This document shows positions 13,916 to 28,900 of a stretch of 64,000 nucleotides of DNA, in pieces; position 1 is the stretch's first letter, and each line of letters begins with the position of its first letter. The position numbers were made by a program, and so were the translations under genes. This stretch comes from Calendula officinalis (taxonomy: Eukaryota > Streptophyta > Magnoliopsida > Asterales > Asteraceae): the NCBI GenBank assembly GCA_963853835.1, contig OY970824.1:42478727-42542726 (forward strand), written 5' to 3'. A model generated the notes under the pieces. The model was given only the letters and a program-made list of their open reading frames with translations. It did no database searches and was not told the origin of the DNA.

Positions 13916-16465
13916 GGTGTCCGTTTCACGCCCACGAGTAACCAAAATAGCTGGTTTGTTCGTCACTGCCAAGAATAAGTTCGACCCGAACTCTTCACTG
14001 TTCCCGGCCCGAACTTCATTTTCGGCCCGAATTTCAACCTCGGCCCGAACTTCAACCTCGGCCCGAACTCCGACCTCGGCCCGAACTTAAACCTCGGCCC
14101 GAACATCATCGTCGGCCCGAACACCACTTCAGCCTGAACACCACTTCGGCCCGAACATCCCACTTCGGCCCGAACACAACTTCGGCCCAAACATCCCTCT
14201 TCGACCCGAACTCTTCAATATCCAAGATTGTGTGACAAAAGGTGCTATACTAAAACATTCATAACTTTCAGCTCGGGTGTCCGTTTCACGCCCACGAGTA
14301 ACCAAAATAGCTGGTTCGTTCGTCACTGCCAAGAACAAGTTCGGCCCGAACTCTTCACTGTTCCCGGCCCGAACTTCAACCTCGGCCCGAACTTCAACCT
14401 CGGCCCGAACTCCGTCCTCGGCCCGATCTTCAACCTCGGCCCGAACATCATCCTCGGCCCGAACACCGAACTTCGGCCCGAACACCACTTCGGCCCGAAC
14501 ACCACTTCGGCCCGAACATCCCACTTCGGCTCGAACACCACTTCGGGCCGAACATCCCTCTTCGGCCCGAACTCTTCAATATCCAAGATTGTGTGACAAA
14601 AGCTGTTATACTAAAACATTCATAACTTTCAGCTCCGGTGTCCATTTCACGCCCACGAGTATCCAAAATAGCTGGTTCGTTCGTCACTGCCAAGAACAAG
14701 TTCGTTCTGAACTCTTCGCTGTTCCCGACCCGAACTTTATTTTCCCCCCGAACTTCAACCTCGGCCCGAACTTCAACCTCGGCCCGAACTCCGACCTCGG
14801 CCCGAACTTCAACCTCGGCCCGAACATCATCCTCGGCCCGAACACCGAACTTCGGCCCGAACACCACTTCGGCCCGAACACCACTTCGGCCCGAACACCA
14901 CTTCGGCCCGAACATACCTCTTTGGCCCGAACTCTTCAATATCCAAGATTGTGTGACAAAAGGTGCTATATTAAAACATTCATAACTTTCAGCTCGGGTG
15001 TCCGTTTCACGCCGACGAGTAACCAAAATAGCTGGTTCGTTCGTCACTGCCAAGAACAAGTTCGGCCCGAACTCTTCACTGCCAAGAACAAGTTCGGCCC
15101 GAACTCTTCACTGTTCCCGGCCCGAACTTCATTTTGGGCCCGAACTTCAACCTCGGCCCGAACTCCGACCTCGGCCCGAACTTCAACCTCTGCCCGAACA
15201 TCATCCTCGGCCCGAACACCGAACTTCGGCCTGAACACCACTTCGGCCCGAACACCACTTCGGCCCGAGCACCACTTCGGCCCGAACACCACTTCGGCCC
15301 GAACATACCTCTTCGGCCGAACTCTTCAATATCGAAGATTGTGTGACAAAAGGTGTTATACTAAAACATTCATAACTTTCAGCTCGGGTGTCCGTTTCAC
15401 GCCCACGAGTAACCAAAATAGCTGGTTTGTTCGTCACTGCCAAGAATAAGTTCGACCCGAACTCTTCACTGTTCCCGGCCCGAACTTCATTTTCGGCCCG
15501 AATTTCAACCTCGGCCCGAACTTCAACCTCGGCCCGAACTCCGACCTCGGCCCGAACTTAAACCTCGGCCCGAACATCATCGTCGGCCCGAACACCACTT
15601 CAGCCTGAACACCACTTCGGCCCGAACATCCCACTTCGGCCCGAACACAACTTCGGCCCAAACATCCCTCTTCGACGAACTCTTCAATATCCAAGATTGT
15701 GTGACAAAAGGTGCTATACTAAAACATTCATAACTTTCAGCTCGGGTGTCCGTTTCACGCCCACAAGTAACCAAAATAGCTGGTTCGTTCGTCACTGCCA
15801 AGAACAAGTTCGGCCCGAACTCTTCACTGTTCCCGGCCCGAACTTCAACCTCGGCCCGAACTTCAACCTCGGCCCGAACTCCGTCCTCGGCCCGATCTTC
15901 AACCTCGGCCCGAACATCATCCTCGGCCCGAACACCGAACTTCGGCCCGAACACCACTTCGGCCCGAACACCACTTCGGCCCGAACATCCCACTTCGGCT
16001 CGAACACCACTTCGGGCCGAACATCCCTCTTCGGCCCGAACTCTTCAATATCCAAGATTGTGTGACAAAAGCTGTTATACTAAAACATTCATAACTTTCA
16101 GCTCCGGTGTCCATTTCACGCCCACGAGTATCCAAAATAGCTGGTTCGTTCGTCACTGCCAAGAACAAGTTCGTTCTGAACTCTTCGCTGTTCCCGACCC
16201 GAACTTTATTTTCCCCCCGAACTTCAACCTCGGCCCGAACTTCAACCTCGGCCCGAACTCCGACCTCGGCCCAAACTTCAACCTCGGCCCGAACATCACC
16301 TCGGCCCGAACACCGAACTTCGGCCCGAACACCACTTCGGCCCGAACACCACTTCGGCCCGAACACCACTTCGGCCCGAACATACCTCTTTGGCCCGAAC
16401 TCTTCAATATCCAAGATTGTGTGACAAAAGGTGCTATATTAAAACATTCATAACTTTCAGCTCGG
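13916..16465 (+). repeat. 1469 bp tetramer HOR, one complete and one partial copy
   Basis: Monomers at 13916, 14277 and 14638 recur at 15385, 15746 and 16107 with a 1469 bp offset. Shared variants include CGGCCCGATCTTCAACCT, the linker variant AAAGCTGTTATAC with AGCTCCGGTGTCC, and TTCGTTCTGAAC. The monomer at 14998 carries a private 32 bp linker duplication (15049-15112). Confidence 0.88.
15049..15112 (+). repeat. 32 bp direct duplication within one linker
   Basis: The 32 bp at 15049-15080, beginning GCCAAGAACAAG and running through CGGCCCGAACTC to TTCACT, is exactly repeated at 15081-15112. It is found only in this monomer, so it postdates the tetramer duplication or was lost from the copy at 16466. 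It shows that slippage also acts on the linker, not just on the short sub-repeats. Confidence 0.95.
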
Positions 16466-19400
16466 GTGTCCGTTTCACGCCGACGAGTAACCAAAATAGC
16501 TGGTTCGTTCGTCACTGCCAAGAACAAGTTCGGCCCGAACTCTTCACTGTTCCCGGCCCGAACTTCATTTTCGGCCCGAACACCGAACTTCGGCCCGAAC
16601 TCCGACCTCGGCCCGAACATCATCCTCGGCCCGAACACCGAACTTCGGCCCGAACACCACATCGGCCCGAACATCCCACTTCGGCCCGAACACCACTTCG
16701 GCCCGAACATCCCTCTTCGGCCCGAACTCTTCAATATCTAAGATTGTGTGACAAAAGGTGCTATACTAAAAATTCATAATTTTCAGCTCGGGTGTCCGTT
16801 TCACGCCCACGAGTAACCAAAATAGCTGGTTCGTTCGTCACTGCCAAGAACATGTTCGGCCCGAACTCTTCACTGTTCTCGGCCCGACCTTAATTTTCGG
16901 CCCGAACTTCAACCTCGGCCCGAACTCCGACCTCGACCCGAACTTCAACCTCGGCCCGAACATCATCCTCGGCCCGAACACCGAACTTCGGCCCGAACAC
17001 CACTTCGGTCCGAACACTACTTCGGCCCGAACGTCCCACTTCGGCCCGAACACCACTTCGGCCCGAACATCCCTCTTCGGCCCGAACTCTTCAATATCCA
17101 AGATTGTGTGACAAAATGTGCTATACTAAAACATTCATAACTTTCAGCTCGGGTGTCCGTTTCACGCCCACGAGTAACCAAAATAGCTGGTTCGTTCGTC
17201 ACTGCAAAGAACAAGTTCGGCCCGAACTCTTCCTTGTTCCCGGCCCGAACTTCATTTTCTGCCCGAACTTCAACCTCAGCCCGAACTTCAACCTCAGCCC
17301 GAACTTCAACCTTGGCCCGAACTCCGACCTCGGCCCGAACTTCAACCTCGGCCCGAACATCATCCTCGGCCCGAACACCGAACTTCGGCCAGAACACCAC
17401 TTCGGCCCGAACATCACTTCGGCCCGAACATCCCACTTCGGCCCGAACACAACTTCGGCCCGAACATCCCTCTTCGACCCGAACTCTTCAATATCCAAGA
17501 TTGTGTGACAAAAGGTGCTATACTAAAACATTCATAACTTTCAGCTCGGGTGTCCGTTTCACGCCCACGAGTAACCAAAATAGCTGGTTCGTTCGTCACT
17601 GCCAAGAACAAGTTCGGCCCGAACTCTTCACTGTTCCCGGCCCGAACTTCAACCTCGGCCCGAACTTCAACCTCGGCCCGAACTCCGTCCTCGGCCCGAT
17701 CTTCAACCTCGGCCCGAACATCATCATCGGCCCGAACACCGAACTTCGGCCCGAACACCACTTCGGCCCGAACATCCCACTTCGGCTTGAACACCACTTC
17801 CGGTCGAACATCCCTCTTCGGCCCGAACTCTTCAATATCCAAGATTGTGTGACAAAAGCTGTTATACTAAAACATTCATAACTTTCAGCTCCGGTGTCCG
17901 TTTCACGCCCACGAGTATCCGAAATAGCTGGTTCGTTCGTCACTGCAAAGAACAAGTTCGTTCCGAACTCTTCACTGTTCCCGGCCCGAACTTCATTTCC
18001 CCCCGAACTTCAACCTCGGCCCGAACTTCAACCTCGGCCCGAACTCCGACCTCGGCCCGAACTTCAACCTCGGCCCGAACATCATCCTCGGCCCGAACAC
18101 CGAACTTCGGCCCGAACACCACTTCGGCCCGAACACCACTTCGGCCCGAACACCACTTCGGCCCGAACATACCTCTTCGGCCCGAACTCTTCAATATCCA
18201 AGATTGTGTGACAAAAGGTGCTATACTAAAACATTCATAACTTTCAGCTCGGGTGTCCGTTTCACGCCCACGAGTAACCAAAATAGCTGGTTCGTTCGTC
18301 ACTGCCAAGAACAAGTTCGGCCCGAACTCTTCACTGTTCCCGGCCCGAACTTCATTTTCGGCCCGAACACCGAACTTCGGCCCGAACTCCGACCTCGGCC
18401 CGAACATCATCCTCGGCCCGAACACCAAACTTCGGCCCGAACACCACATCGGCCCGAACATCCCACTTCGGCCCGAACACCACTTCGGCCCGAACATCCC
18501 TCTTCGGCCCGAACTCTTCAATATCTAAGATTGTGTGACAAAAGGTGCTATACTAAAAATTCATAATTTTCAGCTCGGGTGTCCGTTTCACGCCCACGAG
18601 TAACCAAAATAGCTGGTTCGTTCGTCACTGCCAAGAACATGTTCGGCCCGAACTCTTCACTATTCTCGGCCCGACCTTCATTTTCGGCCCGAACTTCAAC
18701 CTCGGCCCGAACTCCGACCTCGGCCCGAACTTCAACCTCGGCCCGAACATCATCCTCGGCCCGAACACCGAACTTCGGCCCGAACACCACTTCGGTCCGA
18801 ACACCACTTCGGCCCGAACGTCCCACTTCGGCCCGAACACCACTTCGGCCCGAACATCCCTCTTCGGCCCGAACTCTTCAATATCCAAGATTGTGTGACA
18901 AAATGTGCTATACTAAAACATTCATAACTTTCAGCTCGGGTGTCCATTTCACGCCCACGAGTAACCAAAATAGCTGGTTCGTTCGTCACTGCAAAGAACA
19001 AGTTCGGCCCGAACTCTTCACTGTTCCCGGCCCGAACTTCATTTTCTGCCCGAACTTCAACCTCGGCCCGAACTTCAACCTTGGCCCGAACTCCGACCTC
19101 GGCCCGAACTTCTACCTCGGCCCGAACATCATCCTCGGCCCGAACACCGAACTTCGGCCAGAACACCACTTCGGCCCGAACATCACTTCGGCCCGAACAT
19201 CCCACTTCGGCCCGAACACAACTTCGGCCCGAACATCCCTCTTCGACCCGAACTCTTCAATATCCAAGATTGTGTGACAAAAGGTGCTATACTAAAACAT
19301 TCATAACTTTAAGCTCGGGTGTCCGTTTCACACCCACGAGTAACCAAAATAGCTGGTTCGTTCGTCACTGCCAAGAACAAGTTCGGCCCGAACTCTTCAC

Positions 19401-21842
19401 TGTTCCCGGCCCGAACTTCAACCTCGGCCCGAACTTCAACCTCGGCCCAAACTCCGTCCTCGGCCCGATCTTCAACCTCGGCCCGAACATCATCATCGGC
19501 CCGAACACCGAACTTCGGCCCGAACACCACTTCGGCCCGAACACCACTTCGGCCCGAACATCCCACTTCGGCTTGAACACCACTTCCGGTCGAACATCCC
19601 TCTTCGGCCCGAACTCTTCAATATCCAAGATTGTGTGACAAAAGCTGTTATACTAAGACATTCATAACTTTCAGCTCCGGTGTCCGTTTCACGCCCACGA
19701 GTATCCAAAATAGCTGGTTCGTTCGTCACTGCCAAGAACAAGTTCGTTCCGAACTCTTCACTGTTCCCGGCCCGAACTTCATTTCCCCCCGAACTTCAAC
19801 CTCGGCCCGAACTCCGACCTCGGCCCGAACTTCAACCTCGGCCCGAACATCATCCTCGGCCCGAACACCGAACTTCGGCCCGAACACCACTTCGGCCCGA
19901 ACACCACGTCGGCCCGAACACCACTTCGGCCCGAACATACCTCTTCGGCCCGAACTCTTCAATATCCAAGATTGTGTGACAAAAGGTGCTATACTAAAAC
20001 ATTCATAACTTTCAGCTCGGGTGTCCGTTTCACGCCCACGAGTAACCAAAATAGCTGGTTCGTTCGTCACTGCCAAGAACAAGTTCGGCCCGAACTCTTC
20101 ACTGTTCCCGGCCCGAACTTCATTTTCGGCCCGAACACCGAACTTCGGCCCGAACTCCGACCTCGGCCCGAACATCATCCTCGGCCCGAACACCGAACTT
20201 CGGCCCGAACACCACATCGGCCCGAACATCCCACTTCGGCCCGAACACCACTTCGGCCCGAACATCCCTCTTCGGCCCGAACTCTTCAATATCTAAGATT
20301 GTGTGACAAAAGGTGCTAAACTAAAAATTCATAATTTTCAGCTCGGGTGTCCGTTTCACGCCCACGAGTAACCAAAATAGCTGGTTCGTTCGTCACTGCC
20401 AAGAACATGTTCGTCCCGAACTCTTCACTGTTCTCGGCCCGACCTTCATTTTCGGCCCGAACTTCAACCTCGGCCCGAACTCCGACCTCGGCCCGAACTT
20501 CAACCTCGGCCCGAACATCATCCTCGACCCGAACACCGAACTTCGGCCCGAACACCACTTCGGTCCGAACACCACTTCGGCCCGAACGTCCCACTTCGGC
20601 CCGAACACCACTTCGGCCCGAACATCCCTTTTCGGCCCGAACTCTTCAATATCCAAGATTGTGTGACAAAATGTGCTATACTAAAACATTCATAACTTTC
20701 AGCTCGGGTGTCCGTTTCACGCCCACGAGTAACCAAAATAGCTGGTTCGTTCGTCACTGCAAAGAACAAGTTCGGCCCGAACTCTTCACTGTTCCCGGCC
20801 CGAACTTCATTTTCTGCCCGACTTCAACCTCGGCCCGAACTTTAACCTTGGCCCGAACTCCGACATCGGCCCGAACTTCAACCTCGGCCCGAACATCATC
20901 CTCGGCCCGAACACCGAACTTCGGCCCGAACACCACTTCGGCCCGAACACCACTTCGGCCCGAATATCCCACTTCGGCCCGAACACAACTTCGGCCCGAA
21001 CATCCCTCTTCGACCCGAACTCTCCAATATCCAAGATTGTGTGACAAAAGGTGCTATACTAAAACATTCATAACTTTCAGCTCGGGTGTCCGTTTCACGC
21101 CCACGAGTAACCAAAATAGCTGGTTCGTTCGCCACTGCCAAGAACAAGTTCGGCCCGAACTCTTCACTGTTCCCGGCCCGAACTTCAACCTCGGCCCGAA
21201 CTTCAACCTCAGCCCGAACTCCGTCCTCGGCTCGATCTTCAACCTCGGCCCGAAAATCATCCTCGGCCCGAACACCGAACTTCGGCCCGAACACCACTTC
21301 GGCCCGAACACCACTTCGGCCCGAACATCCCACTTCGGCTCGAACACCACTTCGGGCCGAACATCCCTCTTCGGCCCGAACTCTTCAATATCCAAGATTG
21401 TGTGACAAAAGCTGTTATACTAAAACATTCATAACTTTCAGCTCCGGTGTCCGTTTCACGCCCACGAGTATCCAAAATAGCTGGTTCGTTCGTCACTGCA
21501 AAGAACAAGTTCGGTCCAAACTCTTCACTGTTCCCGGCCCGAACTTCATTTCCCCCCCGAACTTCAACCTCGGCCCGAACTTCAACCTCGGCCCGAACTC
21601 CGACCTCGGCCCGAACTTCAACCTCGGCCCGAACATCATCCTCGGCCCGAACACCGAACTTCGGCCCGAACACCACTTCGGCCCGAACACCACTTCGGCC
21701 CGAACATCCCACTTCGGCCCGAACACCACTTCGGCCCGAACACCACTTCGGCCCGAACATACCTCTTCGGCCCGAACTCTGCAATATCCAATATTGTGTG
21801 ACAAAAGGTGCTATACTAAAACATTCATAACTTTCAGCTCGG
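16466..21842 (+). repeat. Pentamer HOR (1787, 1768 and 1822 bp), three copies
   Basis: Copies start at 16466, 18253 and 20021. The order of monomer types is the same in each: a monomer with two ACCGAACTT units, then one entered by the CTAAAAATTCATAATTTTCAG linker, then two monomers with CTGCAAAGAAC or CGATCTTCAACC markers, then one with the CCGGTGTCC linker. Monomer lengths in the second copy are 326, 361, 379, 361 and 341 bp. Differences in copy length come from whole sub-repeats. Confidence 0.88.
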
Positions 21843-22926
21843 GTGTCCGTTTCACGCCCACGAGTAACCAAAATAGCTGGTTCGTTCGTCACTGCCAAGA
21901 ACAAGTTCGGCCCGAACTCTTCACTATTCCCGGCCCGAACTTCATTTTCGGCCCGAACACCGAACTTCGGCCCGAACTCCGACCTCGGCCCGAACATCAT
22001 CCTCGGCCCGAACACCGAACTTCGGCCCGAACACCACATCGGCCCGAACATCCCACTTCGGCCCGAACACCACTTCGGCCCGAACATCCCTCGTCAGCCC
22101 GAACTCTTCAATATCCAAGATTGTGTGACAAAAGGTGCTATACTAAAAATTCATAATTTTCAGCTTGGGTGTCCGTTTCACGCCCACGAGTAACCAAAAT
22201 AGCTGGTTCGTTCGTCACTGCCAAGAACATGTTCGGCCCGAACTCATCACTGTTCCCGGCCCGAACTTCATTTTCGGCCCGAACTTCAACCTCGGCCTGA
22301 ACTTCAACCTTGGCCCGAACTCCGACCTGAGCCTGAACTCTGACCTCGGCCCGAACATCATCCTCGGCCCGAACACTGAACTTCGGCCCGAACATCACTT
22401 CGGGCCGAACATCCCACTTCGGCCCGAACACCACTTCGGGCCGAACATCCCTCTGCGGCCCGAACTCTTCAATATCAAAGATTGTGTGACAAAAGGTGCT
22501 ATACTAAAACATTCATAACTTTTAGCTCGGGTGTCCGTTTCACGCCCACGAGTAACCAAAATAGCTGGTTCGTTCGTCACTGCCAAGAACGAGTTCGGCC
22601 CGAACTCTTCACTGTTCCCGACCCGAACTTCATTTTCGGCCCGAACTTCAACCTCGTCCCGAACTGCAACCTCGGCCCGAACTCCGACCTCGGCCCGAAC
22701 TTCAACCTCGGCCCGAACGTCATCCTCGGCCCGAACACCGAACTTCGGCCCGAACACCACTTCGGCCCGAACACCACTTCGGCCCGAACACCACTTCGGC
22801 CCGAACATCCCACTTCGGCCCGAACACCACTTCGTCCCGAACATCCCTCTTCGGCCCGAGCTCTTTAATATCCAAGATTGTGTGACAAAAGGTGCTATAC
22901 TAAAACATTCATAACTTTCAGCTCGG
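20347..22926 (+). repeat. Heptamer HOR copy (2580 bp), left edge of hexamer domain
   Basis: The monomer types at 20347 recur at 22927, an offset of 2580 bp. This equals the pentamer types plus two further monomers: one with AACATGTTCGG and ACTCATCACTG (22169) and one with AACGAGTTCGG (22531). The overlap with the neighbouring pentamer and hexamer entries is deliberate, because phase is arbitrary in a tandem array. Confidence 0.8.
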
Positions 22927-25900
22927 GTGTCCGTTTCACGCCCACGAGTAACCAAAATAGCTGGTTCGTTTGTCACTGCCAAGAACAAGTTCGGCCCGAA
23001 CTCTTCACTGTTCTCGGCCCGACCTTCATTTTCGGCCCGAACTTCAACCTCGGCCCGAACTCCGACCTCGGCCCGATCTTCAACCTCGGCCCGAACATCA
23101 TCCTCGGCCCGAACACCGAACTTCGGCCCGAACACCACTTCGGTCCGAACACCACTTCGGCCCGAACGTCCCACTTCGGCCCGAACACCACTTCGGCCCG
23201 AACTTCCCTCTTCGGCCCGAACTCTTCAATATCCAAGATTGTGTGACAAAATGTGCTATACTAAAACATTCATAACTTTCAGCTCGGGTGTCCGTTTCAC
23301 GCCCACGAGTAACCAAAATAGTTGGTTCGTTCGTCACTGCAAAGAACAAGTTCGGCCCGAACTCTTCACTGTTCCCGGCCCGAACTTCATTTTCTGCCCG
23401 ACTTCAACCTCGGCCCGAACTTCAACCTTGGCCCGAACTCCGACCTCGGTCCGAACTTCAACCTCGGCCCGAACATCATCCTCGGCCCGAACACCGAACT
23501 TCGGCCCGAACACCATTTCGGCCCGAACACCACTTCGGCCCGAACATCCCACTTCGGCCCGAACACAACTTCGGCCCGAACATCCCTCTTCGACCCGAAC
23601 TCTCCAATATCCAAGATTGTGTGACAAAAGGTGCTATACTAAAACATTCATAACTTTCAGCTCGGGTGTCCGTTTCACGCCCACGAGTAACCAAAATAGC
23701 TGGTTCGTTCGTCACTGCCAAGAACAAGTTCGGCCCGAACTCTTCACTGTTCCCGGCCCGAACTTCAACCTCGGCCCGAACTTCAACCTCAGCCCGAACT
23801 CCGTCCTCGGCTCGATCTTCAACCTCGGCCCGAAAATCATCCTCGGCCCGAACACCGAACTTCGGCCCGAACACCACTTCGGCCCGAACACCACTTCGGC
23901 CCGAACATCCCACTTCGGCTCGAACACCACTTCGGGCCGAACATCCCTCTTCGGCCCGAACTCTTCAATATCCAAGATTGTGTGACAAAAGCTGTTATAC
24001 TAAAACATTCATAACTTTCAGCTCCGGTGTCCGTTTCACGCCCACGAGTATCCAAAATAGCTGGTTCGTTCGTCACTGCAAAGAACAAGTTCGGTCCAAA
24101 CTCTTCACTGTTCCCGGCCCGAACTTCATTTTCCCCCCGAACTTCAACCTCGGCCCGAACTTCAACCTCGGCCCGAACTCCGACCTCGGCCCGAACTTCA
24201 ACCTCGGCCCGAACATCATCCTCGGCCCGAACACCGAACTTCGGCCCGAACACCACTTCGGCCCGAACACCACTTCGGCCCGAACATCCCACTTCGGCCC
24301 GAACACCACTTCGGCCCGAACACCACTTCGTCCCGAACATACCTCTTCGGCCCGAACTCTGCAATATCCAAGATTGTGTGACAAAAGGTGCTATACTAAA
24401 ACATTCATAACTTTCAGCTCGGGTGTCCGTTTCACGCCCACGAGTAACCAAAATAGCTGGTTCGTTCGTCACTGCCAAGAACATGTTCGGCCCGAACTCA
24501 TCACTGTTCCCGGCCCGAACTTCATTTTCGGCCCGAACTTCAACCTCGGCCTGAACTTCAACCTTGGCCCGAACTCCGACCTGAGCCTGAACTCTGACCT
24601 CGGCCCGAACATCATCCTCGGCCCGAACACTGAACTTCGGCCCGAACACCACTTCGGGCCGAACATCCCACTTCGGCCCGAACACCACTTCGGGCCGAAC
24701 ATCCCTCTGCGGCCCGAACTCTTCAATATCAAAGATTGTGTGACAAAAGGTGCTATACTAAAACATTCATAACTTTTAGCTCGGGTGTCCGTTTCACGCC
24801 CACGAGTAACCAAAATAGCTGGTTCGTTCGTCACTGCCAAGAACGAGTTCGGCCCGAACTCTTCACTGTTCCCGGCCCGAACTTCATTTTCGGCCCGAAC
24901 TTCAACCTCGTCCCGAACTGCAACCTCGGCCCGAACTCCGACCTCGGCCCGAACTTCAACCTCGGCCCGAACGTCATCCTCGGCCCGAACACCGAACTTC
25001 GGCCCGAACACCACTTCGGCCCGAACACCACTTCGGCCCGAACATCCCACTTCGGCCCGAACACCACTTCGTCCCGAACATCCCTCTTCGGCCCGAGCTC
25101 TTTAATATCCAAGATTGTGTGACAAAAGGTGCTATACTAAAACATTCATAACTTTCAGCTCGGGTGTCCGTTTCACGCCCACGAGTAACCAAAATAGCTG
25201 GTTCGTTTGTCACTGCCAAGAACAAGTTCGGCCCGAACTCTTCACTGTTCTCGGCCCGACCTTCATTTTCGGCCCGAACTTCAACCTCGGCCCGAACTCC
25301 GACCTCGGCCCGAACTTCAACCTCGGCCCGAACATCATCCTCGGCCCGAACACCGAACTTCGGCCCGAACACCACTTCGGTCCCAACACCACTTCGGCCC
25401 GAACGTCCCACTTCGGCCCGAACACCACTTCGGCCCGAACATCCCTCTTCGGCCCGAACTCTTCAATATCCAAGATTGTGTGACAAAATGTGCTATACTA
25501 AAACATTCATAACTTTCAGCTCGGGTGTCCGTTTCACGCCCACGAGTAACCAAAATAGCTGGTTCGTTCGTCACTGCAAAGAACAAGTTCGGCCCGAACT
25601 CTTCACTGTTCCCGGCCCGAACTTCATTTTCTGCCCGACTTCAACCTCGGCCCGAACTTCAACCTTGGCCCGAACTCCGACCTCGGTCCGAACTTCAACC
25701 TCGGCCCGAACATCATCCTCGGCCCGAACACCGAACTTCGGCCCGAACACCATTTCGGCCCGAACACCACTTCGGCCCGAACATCCCACTTCGGCCCGAA
25801 CACAACTTCGGCCCGAACATCCCTCTTCGACCCGAACTCTCCAATATCCAAGATTGTGTGACAAAAGGTGCTATACTAAAACATTCATAACTTTCAGCTC

Positions 25901-28900
25901 GGGTGTCCGTTTCACGCCCACGAGTAACCAAAATAGCTGGTTCGTTCGTCACTGCCAAGAACGAGTTCGGCCCGAACTCTTCACTGTTCCCGGCCCGAAC
26001 TTCATTTTCGGCCCGAACTTCAACCTCGTCCCGAACTGCAACCTCGGCCCGAACTCCGACCTCGGCCCGAACTTCAACCTCGGCCCGAACGTCATCCTCG
26101 GCCCGAACACCGAACTTCGGCCCGAACACCACTTCGGCCCGAACACCACTTCGGCCCGAACACCACTTCGGCCCGAACATCCCACTTCGGCCCGAACACC
26201 ACTTCGTCCCGAACATCCCTCTTCGGCCCGAGCTCTTTAATATCCAAGATTGTGTGACAAAAGGTGCTATACTAAAACATTCATAACTTTCAGCTCGGGT
26301 GTCCGTTTCACGCCCACGAGTAACCAAAATAGCTGGTTCGTTTGTCACTGCCAAGAACAAGTTCGGCCCGAACTCTTCACTGTTCTCGGCCCGACCTTCA
26401 TTTTCGGCCCGAACTTCAACCTCGGCCCGAACTCCGACCTCGGCCCGAACTTCAACCTCGGCCCGAACATCATCCTCGGCCCGAACACCGAACTTCGGCC
26501 CGAACACCACTTCGGTCCCAACAACACTTCGGCCCGAACGTCCCACTTCGGCCCGAACACCACTTCGGCCCGAACATCCCTCTTCGGCCCGAACTCTTCA
26601 ATATCCAAGATTGTGTGACAAAATGTGCTATACTAAAACATTCATAACTTTCAGCTCGGGTGTCCGTTTCACGCCCACGAGTAACCAAAATAGCTGGTTC
26701 GTTCGTCACTGCAAAGAAAAAGTTCGGCCCGAAGTCTTCACTGTTCCCGGCCCGAACTTCATTTTCTGCCCGACTTCAACCTCGGCCCGAATTCAACCTT
26801 GGCCCGAACTCCGACCTCGGTCCGAACTTCAACCTCGGCCCGAACATCATCCTCGGCCCGAACACCGAACTTCAGCCCGAACACCATTTCGGCCCGAACA
26901 CCACTTCGGCCCGAACATCCCACTTCGGCCCGAACACAACTTCGGCCCGAACATCCCTCTTCGACCCGAACTCTCCAATATCCAAGATTGTGTGACAAAA
27001 GGTGCTATACTAAAACATTCATAACTTTCAGCTCGGGTGTCCGTTTCACGCCCACGAGTAACCAAAATAGCTGGTTCGTTCGTCACTGCCAAGAACAAGT
27101 TCGGCCCGAACTCTTCACTGTTCCCGGCCCGAACTTCAACCTCGGCCCGAACTTCAACCTCAGCCCGAACTCCGTCCTCGGCTCGATCTTCAACCTCGGC
27201 CCGAAAATCATCCTCGGCCCGAACACCGAACTTCGGCCCGAACACCACTTCGGCCCGAACACCACTTCGGCCCGAACATCCCACTTCGGCTCGAACACCA
27301 CTTCGGGCCGAACATCCCTCTTCGGCCCGAACTCTTCAATATCCAAGATTGTGTGACAAAAGCTGTTATACTAAAACATTCATAACTTTCAGCTCCGGTG
27401 TCCGTTTCACGCCCACGAGTATCCAAAATATCTGGTTCGTTCGTCACTGCAAAGAACAAGTTCGGTCCAAACTCTTCACTGTTCCCGGCCCGAACTTCAT
27501 TTTCCCCCCGAACTTCAACCTCGGCCCGAACTTCAACCTCGGCCCGAACTCCGACCTCGCCCCGAACTTCAACCTCGGCCCGAACATCATCCTCGGCCCG
27601 AACACCGAACTTCGGCCCGAACACCACTTCGGCCCGAACACCACTTCGGCCCGAACATCCCACTTCGGCCCGAACACCACTTCGGCCCGAACACCACTTC
27701 GGCCCGAACATACCTCTTCGGCCCGAACTCTGCAATATCCAAGATTGTGTGACAAAAGGTGCTATACTAAAACATTCATAACTTTCAGCTCGGGTGTCCG
27801 TTTCACGCCCACGAGTAACCAAAATAGCTGTTTCGTTCGTCACTGCCAAGAACATGTTCGGCCCGAACTCATCACTGTTCCCGGCCCGAACTTCATTTTC
27901 GGCCCGAACTTCAACCTCGGCCTGAACTTCAACCTTGGCCCGAACTCCGACCTGAGCCTGAACTCTGACCTCGGCCCGAACATCATCCTCGGCCCGAACA
28001 CTGAACTTCGGCCCGAACACCACTTCGGGCCGAACATCCCACTTCGGCCCGAACACCACTTCGGGCCGAACATCCCTCTGCGGCCCGAACTCTTCAATAT
28101 CAAAGATTGTGTGACAAAAGGTGCTATACTAAAACATTCATAACTTTTAGCTCGGGTGTCCGTTTCACGCCCACGAGTAACCAAAATAGCTGGTTCGTTC
28201 GTCACTGCCAAGAACGAGTTCGGCCCGAACTCTTCACTGTTCCCGGCCCGAACTTCATTTTCGGCCCGAACTTCAACCTCGTCCCGAACTGCAACCTCGG
28301 CCCGAACTCCGACCTCGGCCCGAACTTCAACCTCGGCCCGAACGTCATCCTCGGCCCGAACACCGAACTTCGGCCCGAACACCACTTCGGCCCGAACACC
28401 ACTTCGGCCCGAACACCACTTCGGCCCGAACATCCCACTTCGGCCCGAACACCACTTCGTCCCGAACATCCCTCTTCGGCCCGAGCTCTTTAATATCCAA
28501 GATTGTGTGACAAAAGGTGCTATACTAAAACATTCATAACTTTCAGCTCGGGTGTCCGTTTCACGCCAACGAGTAACCAAAATAGCTGGTTCGTTTGTCA
28601 CTGCCAAGAACAAGTTCGGCCCGAACTCTTCACTGTTCTCGGCCCGACCTTCATTTTCGGCCCGAACTTCAACCTCGGCCCGAACTCCGACCTCGGCCCG
28701 AACTTCAACCTCGGCCCGAACATCATCCTCGGCCCGAACACCGAACTTCGGCCCGAACACCACTTCGGTCCCAACACCACTTCGGCCCGAACGTCCCACT
28801 TCGGCCCGAACACCACTTCGGCCCGAACATCCCTCTTCGGCCCGAACTCTTCAATATCCAAGATTGTGTGACAAAATGTGCTATACTAAAACATTCATAA

